DNA of 38,950 nucleotides, taken from NCBI GenBank assembly GCA_001179505.1, contig CDMY01000270.1, forward strand, positions 93,367-132,316. The letters are read 5' to 3'. Each line of letters begins with the position of its first letter. Positions within the stretch are counted from its first letter, which is position 1. Source of the DNA: Vitrella brassicaformis. Its lineage: Eukaryota; Sar; Vitrellaceae. Under the pieces are notes generated by a model. The model did no database searches. It was given only the letters and a program-made list of their open reading frames with translations, and was not told where the DNA came from. The translations under genes were made by a program, and so were the position numbers. This document shows, piece after piece, positions 24,947 to 35,925 of the stretch.

Positions 24947-27630
24947 ATGGGAAAGATGAACGCCGGCAGCGAAGGCGCACCAGGACTCCTCGTGCAGAAG
25001 CTCACCGCCGAGAACGCCCGGGTAGGCCAACCCATCTGCCTACCCCCTGTGTTGCAGTGGATGTGGCACTGCATGCAGCTGATAGCTGGCCAGCAGGAGC
25101 TGGAGGCTCGGCTGAAAGGAGTGGAGGCGGCGCGAGACGTCCTCAGGACATCCATTGCCCCGACTACAACTACAAAAGAGGACGGCAACAATGGACAGAC
25201 CGATGGGGTGTCTCCCTCGACACTGCTGGACAAAAGGTGCATGAGACTCTGAGAATAGGGAGACGAAGTGATCGTGACGTGTCGCCCCTCTCTGTAATGA
25301 TATGCGCGTTTCAGTGTCGAGATTGAATTGAACACCCTTCGTAAGGAGCTCCTCAAGGCCATCTCAAAGTTCACGAGACACAACAACAGCTTCCGAGACA
25401 TGCAGCAGCGAAAGTCAGGCAGCCCACCGACCCGGCAGCAGTTGTCGTGAGTGAGTACTCCTTGTGCAACTGTCTGGCTGCAGGGAAGAGCTTGAGGGCG
25501 AGAATGCTCGATTGCAGAAGGAGCTAGAGACACACAGGAGAAGTGAGCACAGCCACGCACAGACGGATACAGACGGCGAAATGGATGTTTGTCCATCTGT
25601 GTTTTGTGTAGGGTCTCACATGTACATGATGCGCATCACTACCATGAGCTTGAAAGAAAGGGACACCAAGACCAATAGGGCGCAATCGCAGCTCTCAGCG
25701 GCATCTACTCCAGCAAGGCCCGCAGCCACTACCAAGCCCGCAGATGACCCTTCGGGCTCTAGAGATGAGGTTGCAGACCTGAAGAAGCTCAAGGAACAAC
25801 TCGTCAAATCGGTCGGTCGGTATGCAGGCAGACCAATGCATCCATGTACCGTTTCTCCCATTGCATGCGCAGATCGAGGAGAGAGACAGACAGCTACAGG
25901 TAAGAGAGCCAGCAAACAATGGCGCGCGTAAGGCTTAAATGCGTCTTTCCATCTCAGGCCCGTTCCACGTTGATCAGCGAGCTCCAGGAGCGCCTCAGCG
26001 CATTCGAAAAAAGACCGACGAGACAAAGAAATAATCAGCCCATCACGGCCTCGCTGTCCTCTCCCGACCTTCTTGAAGCGACACGGGAGCATTTCGAACA
26101 ACTCAAACACCAGCACGCACAAGGTAGGGCAGAGAGACTCATACGTCAGATCCCCCGTGGCTGACACGCTTCCCCCCGCCCTTTGCCTTCACACACAGTG
26201 CAAGACCACGCGCAGAGTCTGAAGCGGCAGCTGACCACACAGAAGGACAAGGTGGGCGAAAACCACGCACAGGGAGTCCAATGCAGCCGCTGGATGGATG
26301 GGTGGGTGGGTGGATGCAGCTACGTGCCGTGACTGAAGAGAGAGACAGATTGGGCGAGGTCAGCAGGCCTTTTAGCCCCTGCACACGACTGCATGGTTGT
26401 GTGTGTTGTATGTTGGCTCAGGCCCTGAGTGAGGCGGTGCAGCAGCTAGAGGACACACGCGTGAAGGAACAGCAGCAGGATGGCAGCCCCGAGCAGCGTG
26501 AGTGGAGGCGGAAGTGCCTGCAGCTCACTCAGTAAATTAGACCACAAACATCCACATGCATGTAGTGATGTGCACGTCCATGCAGGCGGCTGGTGGAAGT
26601 GCAGGAGAAGTGTGATGTCCTGGAGAGGCTGCTGCAGCACGAACAAGACAGCAGAGAGTAAGCCAACCCCCTCCCTCCCATACCCACACACGCACAGAAA
26701 GCGACACAGCCTCCTTTGTGCGCCTATTCTGATCAGTCCGCAGAAGAGAGAGCAGAGGGCCCAGGAGGATTTCGAGAAAAGAGCAGAGGGCATCAGGCGC
26801 AAGGCCGAGGAAGACGTTCGTCAGCTCGCCGAGACATGGGCATCCAAGAACACTGAGCTGGCGGAAAGGATCAACAAGATCCAGGCTGACCGCGGAGCGG
26901 CCATCGATGCCCTCACGCAGAAGGTGGAGACGCTCCAGCACGAGCTCAGGTACGGCAAGGTGCTGCAGACAGGGATCGACAAGGGTATTCCTCTCCTGAG
27001 TCTCCTCTCGTGTGCGCCGTCCGTTCAGTGAGAAGGACGCCGAGAAGACAGCAGTGAAGAGTCATGTTGCCGAGCTGCAAAGACAGCTGGAGGTGACATG
27101 AACATACATATCACCCCATGTCTCGTCAGTCAGCACCAATACCCACCCGTCTGTTCCGTCAGGCGAAAAGTGAGGAGGTCACTCAGCTAAAGGGGTCGCC
27201 ATCTCAGCAGCAGCCGTCCAAGCCCCCTCTCTCAGCGGTGTCCAGCTCGGCTTCATCTTCGTCTCGCCCGTCCGCAGCCCCCCACAAGACGAGGCACATC
27301 CAGCGCCAGCGCACAAGCAGTGCGCGGACCATCCCCCGGAGCAGACAGAGCTCCCTGACATCGGTGGAAGGAGCCACCGCTACCCATGACGAGCCTGTTT
27401 GTCAGCCTGCAGCAGAACAAGACACGAGCAGGCCCTCTTCTCCCCCACCCCTCTCACCTCCTTCTGCTGTTCGCAAGAGTCATGTAAGAGTTGACGTCAG
27501 CCCTATAGCGACAGCAAGGCAGAGTGCTGCTGACGGGGCGGACTCGCCTGCAGGGAAAACAGACAGCCAAGTAAAGGGGCATGGCAGTCCGACACTGATA
27601 GAGTGGATGCGATCGCAGAGAGGAAGATGA
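24947..27630 (+). CDS. Coiled-coil protein, probable cytoskeletal or centrosomal
   Basis: Fourteen exons join in frame: 24947-25021, 25079-25236, 25315-25413, 25484-25542, 25612-25811, 25873-25899, 25958-26123, 26199-26251, 26320-26358, 26422-26531, 26586-26657, 26737-26949, 27029-27092, 27163-27630, giving about 600 residues. Exon 2 could instead start at 25058, adding seven residues. From residue 10 to about 445 the protein is mostly heptad-like helix rich in Glu, Lys, Gln and Leu (for example RRKAEEDVRQLAETWASKNT), broken by Ser/Pro/Ala-rich spacers. The last 150 residues are Ser/Pro/Arg-rich and disordered. No motor, kinase or membrane segment is seen. Such proteins often belong to centrioles, basal bodies or the cortical cytoskeleton, but that is inference. 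The family is not recognised. Confidence 0.75.
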
Positions 27631-28338
27631 TCCGTGTTTCACTTAGTGAGGGTTTGTTTTGTGCACGCCAGCCATTGATGTGTTGACGAACGAGTGCTGT
27701 TGATTCAGGTGTCTGTACCGACGAGTGACTCCCACCTCACCCACCTCAGCCACCCCACCCCACCCACACGCTAGGCACGACACGACAAAGTCACTTACAT
27801 ACATCTGGTCTGTCTCTGTCTGCATTCAACCCACACTCTCTCTCACATACCCACACACAGAGTACCTCGACCTGTGGCTGCTCGAGGGGAAAGACTAACT
27901 ACTTCATCTGCCCGTGTCGCGTGCTTGTGTCGTCTGTCTCTCCGGTCCTCCCACCCCCATGCAATGCCATCAATACATACGCGCGTGCAGCGACAGATGC
28001 AGAAGTGCTGCTGACGCTGGAGATTGCTGATGCATATCATATGGGTGGGTAGATGCGGCAGCTACACACTTACAACAACAAATGAGTGATTCCCCTCCCC
28101 ACGCACACCGCCCCTTCCCGACGCAGAGCTCCAACCAACGAAAAAGAGAGGCAAGCAAGTGAGATCGATCGTCGGTCATCCATCCATCCATCCTACCGAC
28201 CTAGACCATCCTAGACAATGTTCCCCGCCCACCCATCCACCCACCCCGTCTCCTCTCACCACCCCCCCCCCAACACCGGCACGCTACACGTATGTGCCCA
28301 CCGCCACCGCCCGTTTCTCTGTCTGTGTGTCCTGCTCC
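27631..28338. other. Convergent intergenic region, no gene seen
   Basis: This region holds short CA-, CCAT- and CACC-rich tracts (for example CCATCCATCC at 28179-28192 and C-runs near 28260). No convincing ORF or RNA gene is visible. Confidence 0.5.
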
Positions 28339-30220
28339 TCACTGTGTGGTGCCGCTGCCCTGGCTGGGTGCTCCTCCCGTGGGGGCGTTGCCCGTCTGCT
28401 CAGGCATGGACTGGAGCTGGCTGACCAGGGCCTCAGGCACGTTGCCCTGCAGGTTGAGGGCAGCGGGGTCGAACGGCTGACCTGCAATGCAACACCGACC
28501 AGTCACATAATGAAGAAATGATCAGCTAGCTGTTCGTGTGCATGTGTGCCTGTGTGTGAGTGTGTGTGGCTGTACCTTTGAATGGCGAGCCCTCTGCGTC
28601 CCATGCGTCCTTGAGCAGGTTGGCCGTCTTGATCTGGTCGGACGTTGGCAGACCCTGGGCCTTCTGGTTCTGGTCGAACACTATCTTGCTGCACACACAC
28701 ACACACGGAACGGGACAGTATCACATCAACACACAACCGATCGATAAGCGCCTGTCTGCCTGTCTGTGTGTCTGTCGCGCTCTCTCTGCCCTTACCGAAT
28801 CGCACCCTGAGTTTCGTCATCGAAGTCCTCTGACAATCCATCAGACAACCAAACAGAGAATGACAGACCCATGGTTCCGTTGCCTTCTCTCAGCTTACCG
28901 ATCCTCTTGGAGGACTCAACTTTGGTGGGGTCGATCTCAGGGTCGCCCTGCACAACACCAACACGTTCACACAATCGTGATGGTCGGTTGATTGGCTGGC
29001 TGGCTGGTCAAGGGGCTTTCCGTGTCTGTGTCGGCTCCCGACTCACCTCGATAACGCATTTCCACCAGGTCTCCTTGGTCTTGAAGAGCGTCACCACAAC
29101 GCGCTCGCCGTCCTCCAGGCTGCACACACCCACAGCAAGGAGCGACACAGTGAGGGTTCCGCTGGCATGCATGCGGATGGTGGGATTGTCGTGCGTGTGG
29201 TCACCTCCACGTCGAGTCCTCCTTGAGGATTTTGTCGTACAGAGTGCCCTCCACTATCACCTCACCGCGACACGACACCTGACGTACACACACACACACA
29301 CACACACACCCCGACCGTAAGCCTCACTGGTTGTCTCCGTTGTCGTCCCTCCCTCCTCCTTTCAGGCCTACCTTGAGGGTCTGGCCGCCGATGTCCACAG
29401 TAATGTCCTTTGCGTGGCACCTGGAGACGGGCACCTCCACCGTCACCTCGGTGAAGGTCTGCGACCAGCGGTACCTGCCCGTCTCCCCCCCATTCCACGT
29501 CGAGATGTGCTTGGCCTCCTCGGGCGTCTCGTGCGTCTCCGCAGCCCTCGACGAGGTGTTCTCGGGTGTGGTGTCCTCGGGCATGGCCTGCGGGTTGCCG
29601 TTGCGCAGCTCCAGGGGACGGTCCATCTCGGCGGTGGGGATGGGCGAGGAGGGACCACTGTCCACCCGTGCCGAGGTGGTCACGGGAGTCAGCAGTGATG
29701 GGTTGACGGGGGCCAGTTCGTACTTTTTGTTGTTGTTGCCGCCGCCGTTCTTGTGGTTGGGAGAAGGCAGCTTGTCCTGACCGACACAGGTGAAGGGTGA
29801 AGCGCCAGAGAGAAGAGACGGCGTGCATCGCATCCAGAGGCATGTGTGGCGTGCCCCCGTCAGCTGTATACGTACGTACCGACAGTTGCCTGAGCTTGGC
29901 GGGCAGGCTCGGCTGCACACGGGAGATGTACTGGCGCTGGTACTTCTGGAAGGTGTCCTTGAGCATCTCCTCGGCTCGTCCGGGCACGAAGCCCATCTTC
30001 TCGCCCCTCTCGGTCATGATGTGGAAGAAGTCCGTGCGACGCTCCAGGAAACCTGAGAGGTGAGAAGGTGAGAAACCAAGGGGAGAGAGGGAGCATGCAC
30101 CAGCTGACACAGTGTGTCACTGGGTGGTGTCCGCTGACTGAAGAAGGTCTCCAGGAGAGGCTCGATGCCCTCGTGATGACGCGCCAACCCCAGCAGCACA
30201 TCGTCGTAGCGGTCGGACAT
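28339..30220 (-). CDS. NUDC: NudC nuclear-distribution protein (CS domain co-chaperone)
   Basis: Nine exons join in frame: 30220-30139, 30052-29880, 29776-29372, 29278-29205, 29119-29047, 28947-28899, 28829-28796, 28688-28576, 28481-28339, giving 381 residues. Residues 1-85 match the N-terminal NudC/NUDCD3 module (YDDVLLGLARHHEGIEPLLE, then FLERRTDFFHIM). A Gly/Asn/Pro/Ser-rich linker follows. The CS domain (about 186-275) begins RYRWSQTFTEVTVEVPV and includes KDITVDIGGQTLKV and the TWWKCVIEGDPEIDPTKVES segment. The C-terminus has the family stretch FDQNQKAQGLPTSDQ and ends with QPFDPAALN plus a Gly/Thr/Gln tail. NudC proteins help Hsp90 fold dynein-pathway and WD40 clients. Length and motifs fit the family. 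Confidence 0.94.
29286..29309. repeat. CA repeat (TG on coding strand) at a NudC splice acceptor
   Basis: On the minus (coding) strand this is a TG run directly before the acceptor of NudC exon 29278-29205. Confidence 0.8.
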
Positions 30221-30486
30221 CCTGGAGGCTGGATCTCCTCGCGGAACAAGGTCGGCAGATCAAGACGACGGGGAGGAAGATGAAGACGACAAGGTGGCCT
30301 CACGCCCCTGTAAGCGAGATCGGTGAGACTGCGAGCTTGGGACTGGGGGCGTCTGCGGGGCTTGAGAGATGCGCCTCCCCGGAGCTTGCCCTCATCGTTC
30401 CCCTTATCGTTGTCCTCATCGGTCATCGTCAGCGATTCTCCCCACCTCCGCGTCGTCTCTCATTTGGGGACTGGTGGAAGGGAAAG
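30221..30486. promoter_or_regulatory. Divergent promoter region, NudC / histidine kinase
   Basis: TGCGAGCT lies at 30330-30337, between the two start codons. An in-frame ATG at 30280 would put this motif inside the kinase coding region and leave 59 bp between the genes, so 30487 is preferred as the kinase start. Confidence 0.45.
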
Positions 30487-33400
30487 ATGCCGACAGGTTT
30501 CTTCCTTTTCGACCGTCGCTTCGTTGAGTGGCGCAATGAGCACTTCAAGCAGCAGCGGCTGAGAAAGATTTCCATTGGGTTCTTGCTCCTGGCGTGTGGC
30601 TTTGCGCTTTGCCTCGTCGGGACTGCGTGGGGGGAGATCAGCGACTTTTTGGCCGGACTTGACACGGATGGGATGGATTCCTGCCCTTTAAATGACACGG
30701 TGACGACTGCATTGGGCGATTCATCCAAGTGCAGCTCCGTCACAGAGGAGAAACGGATCAGTGAGGACGTCGACCGAAGTGGTCATCGGGCAACCATTGT
30801 GTCTCTGTTTTTCATTACTGTTCTGTTCTTCTGCCTGCTCGGACTGGTAAGCATGGTGTAGGTTGCTTGGCCGTCCTACGCTTTCACGGTGTGTTCCGCC
30901 ATTCTCCGCTTCTTCTGTTTCCTGCAGGTACACACGCAACGGGGGTCTTCGTTCGTGACAGATCGCTATGTGGCAATCACAATCGCCATGGCTTTCTTCG
31001 TCAGCACCATCGGTCATCTTTCTAATGTCACGTAAGTGCAGATCAACTGGCAAAGGAGCAGCAGCTGTTGATGAATGTGTCCGTCTCTAACCTTTCCTTG
31101 CACAGTGGCATGCCATCAAAAGCGTTTGGATGCTTTGTATTTGGAAGCGACTCCTTCAGCATCAAGGTGTTTGCGGCTCTCATCATTCCCATGCCAGTAA
31201 GCGAGTACGCCTCTCGTCCGCACAAACGACACATTCGAAGGGCCGGCCTGTGGCTGACTAAATGCAGACACACATTGCTCTAATGTTTCAAGTGTTTGAC
31301 AATGTGGCGCTGGTGGCGACTTTCTACATGTTTCTCCACGAATGGAACGCCAAGGAGTTATTGCGCTCGGGCAAAGTGAGCAACATGGATGGCGTCTCCA
31401 CGAGTGAAAGCCTCACCCCTGAGAACTGGGAGCTGTTTGCGATCGCCACAGCAATGTAACTCAAGGGAAGCAAAGGGAAGGCTGTCTTCCGTCTTGAATG
31501 TTGGTTTTTCAGGTTCATCATGGCAGGCATGTTCTTCGTGTGGTCAGCCTGGCTGAGAGACACTCAGGACCACCAGCTATTCTGTGAACATGTGAAGCGG
31601 GTTGAAGCGGAGGAGAATCGCAAATCGTTCATCAGCTATATCCTACACGAAAGTGAGGATGCCTGCACTTGAGTCTGCACTTCTCGGCAATGTATGTACA
31701 TGGCTTGCTGTCCAGTCAGGAATCCGCTTAGCGGCTGCGGGCTGATCCTCAGTGAGTGCACGAGTCGCCTGCAGCTGCCAGACATGCCCCCAGCTATCGA
31801 CGACCTACGGCAACGCGACGACACTGTTCAGTCATGGCTCGATACATTCCTTTATCTCTTCTCCACGGTCGAATCGCAAGTAAGACTCGAACACAGTCTA
31901 GCTTGGTCGGTTTGTTAGCTATGTTGTCTCTTTCATTCGTCGATGTCAGTTGGAGTCCATCAATTATGTATCGAATGACTGCCTCGCGCTAGAGAAGCTG
32001 GAAGCAGGATGGTACGCGGCATATCCGGTCGGATTCATGGCATGCCACTTCTTCCGTATCTGCCTCGTGTCAGTTTCGACTTTGAATTCACGGCCTTCAA
32101 CGTTCTACAGTGGCTTCATGAGTAAGGGACCACCCGACGCTCTTCGACGCTGTCCTCTTGATAGATGGCGGCAACGTATGACGGCATGTGTCTCTCCCAG
32201 GCTCTACGAGAACGTCAAGCTGTCATTTGTCCTGCAAGGCCTTAGGCTGAAGCTGTCGATTCCTGCACCCCTCTTGTTCGACTGGTATGCTCCGCAAGAA
32301 CCAGAAGTCCGAAATGACGAGCACGAGGGCGACAAGTCGGCTGTCTATCTGCCGCTGGTTTCCCGCGTTCGCGGTGTCGCTGACCACAATCGTCTCGCAC
32401 AAGTCCTCAGTAACTTTCTCAGCAACGCGAAGAAATTCAGTCCAAAGGGATCGACGGTGTCCCTGAAGGTCAGCGGGCACAGTGAGCACCGTCAACCAAG
32501 ATGACGTTGGCTTTTTTCCCTTCTTTTTCTCGTGGTGATCTACAGGTGGCTTTGCTGCGTCCAGTGAGCAGCAAATCTCGATCAGTAGAGGGCAACCTTG
32601 TCCGCATATCAGTAGAAGATCAGGTGCGCATGCAACTGCCAAAGGCCACGTACACAGGAAGGAAGGTTTAGAGTATGCTTTCATGTTCTCCTTAGGGCGT
32701 AGGCATTACGAAAGAGGACCAGGTGAGAGGGGCATGTATGTGCAAATAGACAGACAGACAGACAGGCAGACGCATACGACATACTCATGTGAATGCCTGT
32801 CGGACGAACTGCTGTCTTGTCGAAGGCCAAGCTATTCAAGCCTTACAGGTGAGTGACATACACTGATACCTCCGACCAACACAAACACAGACACAGACAC
32901 AGACACAGACACACACTGCTAATATATGTCCAGTCAGATCCGCTCCGGCGAGCTGCAGAAGGGTGGGGGGACGGGATTGGGACTCTCTCTGTCAAAGGTA
33001 CTAGTGCACTCAGCAGGCGGCAGGCCCTCTCTAATCATACTTTCTCCTGTCGCCTTCAACAGGCATTCGTTGAAGCTCATCACGGATCGGTGGGCGTCGA
33101 ATCTCAGGGGCAGAACAAAGGCTCCGAATTCTTCCTTGAGCTGATGCTGCCGTATCCAACCGATGAACAACTAGAAGCCAGCAAGTATGCAATGGAGGGA
33201 AGCACAGAAAAAAGCCCTGAGACGGAAGACCTGTACGCTGCTATGTGCAGGTCTGCAACGCTCAGCCCCGAAATCGGCAAGAGGATACTTCGATGCGTGA
33301 CTGAGCTGCCCAACGGAAGCTCCCTGCCCAGTGGAATCTTCTCACCGCAACAAAACCGTCGCAGAGGGAGCCAATCAAGTGAGAAGCAATCAAAACACAC

Positions 33401-34402
33401 AACGCACAACAGCCGCTCTCGTTTTCGTGCAGCGCTGAGCCCGACAACGATGAAGCAGCGGACGTCTTCCCCTCCCTCCCCCTCTTCACAAAACCTGCAG
33501 GCCGCCACACCGAGTGGACACAAGCGCGCTCTCTCCCCCGGTGGCCGAAGCAGCATGATTCCTGATAGCCTCTTTGAGGGCTACAGCGCTTTGTGCCTCC
33601 TAGTGGATGACAACTATGTCTGCACGTGATATCAGAGGACAGTTGGTTGGTTGGGTGGGTGAGCTTTTGTTCTCCTCTGCTTCAGACTTGCGACGGAATA
33701 CATCCTTCAGAGAATGCAGCTGTCTTTCGAGATGGCTGAGAGCGGTGAGAGACACATTTAGCAATCACACCGATGTGTACCCAACTGCTTGTGGCTCTGT
33801 AGGCGAGGATGCTCTCGCCAAAATAAAAGAAGGCAAAAGGTACAGGCTGATCCTCATCGACTATCAGATGCCACACATGGACGGCGTCGAAACAACGAAG
33901 GAAATCACACGGGTCAGTCGATTGAAGTGATCCACCGCCCTCCTCCCTTTGTGTCTCTCTGCGTGCCGTTCAGGAGCTCCGCCGTTCAGGAGCCGACAGC
34001 TCTTCTACGGTCATTGTCGGCCTGACAGGGGCCTCAGAAGAATATGCCGCTGCTTTCCGTGAGGCAGGTGTGCCAAGACATTCAGATGGATGAGTCAGGC
34101 AAGGGACCGTCTGTGCGTGTGCATGTTTGTCCTCACGTTCAGGGGCCAGGGAGTGCCTGCGAAAGCCCATCAAAGCTGCAGTGCTTCAAAAGGTACTGAC
34201 TGACAGCTATATGCTCGTCAAACTTGTCACTGGCTGGCTCACTCACTCTGTCTCTCTCTCTTAACAGCTTGCTGTGAATTACATCCATCCGAGGTGGTGC
34301 GACGGACAGCCTTGCAGTGAGACCTGTACCGGCGACAGGACCATGGAAGGGCAGCTGCGGGCGGGCACCATGAAAGAGGACAGGACGTCGCGGGGGCATT
34401 GA
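30487..34402 (+). CDS. Membrane-bound hybrid histidine kinase with receiver domain
   Basis: Twenty exons join in frame: 30487-30846, 30928-31031, 31106-31196, 31268-31455, 31513-31652, 31716-31879, 31950-32011, 32074-32121, 32201-32468, 32546-32623, 32696-32722, 32826-32848, 32934-32997, 33063-33378, 33433-33625, 33686-33744, 33803-33912, 33974-34067, 34143-34192, 34268-34402, giving 857 residues. The 54-nt intron 33379-33432 could also be read through in frame. About six hydrophobic segments fill residues 20-270. The H-box is ILHEIRNPL with His293, the N-box NFLSNAKKFS (Asn457/461), G1 DQGVGI (500-505) and G2 GGGTGLGLS (528-536). The receiver (about 698-815) has VDDN (Asp703/704), phospho-acceptor Asp748 in LILIDYQMPHMDG, Thr782 and Lys804. 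All catalytic residues are present. It should sense a signal at a membrane and pass phosphate to its own receiver. Confidence 0.92.
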
Positions 34403-34658
34403 CTGATCTGTCGACCGAATCGGGTGGGGGTGACCATCAAGGATCTGCGCGCACAAGGCGAAGGAAATGAACGACGGCCGCCCATCCATTATTGCGGTGT
34501 TGCCGCATTTGCAGCAGGCCGACTTTCACTTACTTTCACTGCCGATCGTCATTCTTTGTGATGCGCGATCGTGCCTTTTTGTGGACTGATATGGCTTCGT
34601 GGGTGCATTTGGTGGTCAAATGCTGTCAATGGCATGTCAAATGCATCAGAATCACGAC

Positions 34659-34668
34659 AAAAACAAAA
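34659..34668 (-). terminator. RNA polymerase III terminator of tRNA-Sec
   Basis: Directly after the discriminator base the minus strand reads TTTTGTTTTT, a typical Pol III oligo-T stop. Confidence 0.8.
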
Positions 34669-34755
34669 CGCACCAAAGGACGAATTGAACGTCTGTGCCT
34701 CCCGGCACCCTGCGATTTGAAGTCGCAGCAGAGGACCACCTCTGCTCATTGGTGC
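34669..34755 (-). tRNA. tRNA-Sec (anticodon TCA)
   Basis: The minus strand folds into an 87-nt tRNA with every hallmark of eukaryotic selenocysteine tRNA. Its 9-bp acceptor stem is GCACCAATG with CTTTGGTGC (one T-T mismatch), plus discriminator G. The long D-stem GCAGAGG/CCTCTGC has a four-base loop TGGT. The anticodon arm TGCGA-CTTCAAA-TCGCA has anticodon TCA. A variable arm GTGCC-GGGA-GGCAC and a 4-bp T-stem GACG/CGTC with loop TTCAATT complete the fold. A T-rich stop follows at once. The 9+4 acceptor/T design separates it from tRNA-Ser. It reads UGA as Sec with SECIS, EFSec and SBP2. No TATA box is evident upstream. Confidence 0.93.
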
Positions 34756-34871
34756 AAACGACAAGAGGGGACCTTCAAGCTCACATGTGTTTTTTCCGGT
34801 TTCAGAAATGCAGCTTACGCCTGGCGCCGCCATCCAACAGCTAACGATACGGGGTGTGAGGTTGTGGGAGA

Positions 34872-34932
34872 GATCTGCACTTCGGTTCTGGTGCGAGCTC
34901 TTGAAAGAAGCTCGCACCAGAAGCTGCAGATC
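34872..34932. promoter_or_regulatory. Hairpin with paired TGCGAGCT motifs upstream of uL23
   Basis: Perfect 14-bp arms TTCTGGTGCGAGCT (34886-34899) and AGCTCGCACCAGAA (34909-34922) enclose a 9-base loop. Outer arms GATCTGCA (34872-34879) and TGCAGATC (34925-34932) extend it across a small internal loop. It ends 30 bp before the uL23 start. It could be a protein-binding palindrome or an mRNA leader hairpin. Confidence 0.6.
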
Positions 34933-34962
34933 ACCCCAGATCTCCGCGCGTTAGTAGCAGCG

Positions 34963-35421
34963 ATGGCTCCGAAGGGTAAGGGAGCGAAGGGCAAGAAGGA
35001 AGCCGTGGCGGCGGCCGAGAAGACTGCGGATGCCGTGAAGAAGGTCCGCCGCAACCGGACGAGCAAAGTGCGCACCAGCGTGCGGTTCTACCGTCCCAAG
35101 ACGCTCGAGAAGCCACGCAAGCCGCTCTACCCTCGGCGGTCGGTGCCGCGGCTGAGCAAAATGGACCACACCAAGATCATCAAGTCCCCCCTGACGACCG
35201 AGAGCGCCATGAAGAAGATTGAGGAGAACAACACCCTGGTGTTCCTCGTCGACCCGCGAGCCAACAAGCGCCAGATCAAGGACGCCGTCAAGAAGATGTA
35301 CGACATCGCCGCCTCGCGCGTCAACACCCTCATCCGGCCGGACGCCGTCAAGAAGGCATACGTGCGACTCACCGACGACTATGACGCTCTTGACGTGGCC
35401 AACAAGATCGGCATCATATGA
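34963..35421 (+). CDS. RPL23A: 60S ribosomal protein uL23 (L23a)
   Basis: A single exon encodes 152 residues. A Lys/Ala-rich N-terminal extension ([20 protein letters not shown]) as in eukaryotic L23a is followed by the uL23 fold: [67 protein letters not shown], and the conserved end [12 protein letters not shown]. It lines the peptide exit tunnel and helps dock SRP and chaperones. It is the only intronless coding gene in the window, and its codon use is strongly GC-ending. The start at 34963 gives the family's usual N-terminus; the frame upstream is open but not conserved. Confidence 0.98.
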   Translation: MAPKGKGAKGKKEAVAAAEKTADAVKKVRRNRTSKVRTSVRFYRPKTLEKPRKPLYPRRSVPRLSKMDHTKIIKSPLTTESAMKKIEENNTLVFLVDPRANKRQIKDAVKKMYDIAASRVNTLIRPDAVKKAYVRLTDDYDALDVANKIGII

Positions 35422-35925
35422 GGTGCCTGCCTGGCTTGCCTGTTGTGGGTGGGCGGGGGAACCTGGTTGGTGTCTGTTGTGTGGAGGATAGAGGTGCTTG
35501 ACGTGGTTGGCTGCGTGTCGTGTGTGTGTGGCGCGTCTGTCGTTTGACGTCAAACAATGGGCTCGGTGCGTGCGGCATGGGAGCGATGTGAGACTGACAG
35601 ACATGACATGGCTTTTGAGTGCGTGTCGTGACCCCATCCATCAATCACTGCGTACTTTGCTCGTGGCCGCCTCAGTCGCATGGTGGATAGAGCACAGGTC
35701 TTATCGGCATCTGAACGCATCACTCTACACGCACCAGTTCTGTCACGACAGCCACATGCAAAGCATAACAGAGGAAAGCAATCGAATCGCATGTTCGAGT
35801 GAGGTAGGGGGGAAGAGCAAAGCAGTAGGTGTCACGAAGAGAAAAATATGACGGACAGATCGGATAAGGAAGAGAGCCTCAAGCGATAGAGCAAGACGAC
35901 ATGAGCTGACTTGCGGCCCCTCTGT
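35422..35925. other. Convergent intergenic region
   Basis: This is 504 bp with GT-rich sequence after uL23 and little repeat. A stretch near 35675-35735 recalls part of a tRNA (D-arm-like and a five-pair stem) but lacks a T-arm. Nothing else is recognised. Confidence 0.45.

Larger units (their letters stand above)
34403..34871. other. Spacer between histidine kinase and uL23 holding tRNA-Sec
   Basis: Apart from the tRNA and its terminator, I see no further gene here. An open frame in phase with uL23 begins near 34492 but has no coding character and overlaps the tRNA. Confidence 0.5.

Noticed and set aside
30280-30486. Upstream in-frame ATG for the histidine kinase
   Set aside because: It would leave 59 bp to NudC and place the promoter octamer inside coding sequence. 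The added residues do not look like family sequence. It remains possible.
34492-34962. N-terminal extension of uL23
   Set aside because: The open frame overlaps the tRNA-Sec and hairpin. uL23 has its normal N-terminus at 34963.
35675-35735. Possible second tRNA
   Set aside because: It has a D-arm-like segment and a five-pair stem, but a nine-base loop, no T-arm with TTCRA and no matching acceptor stem.
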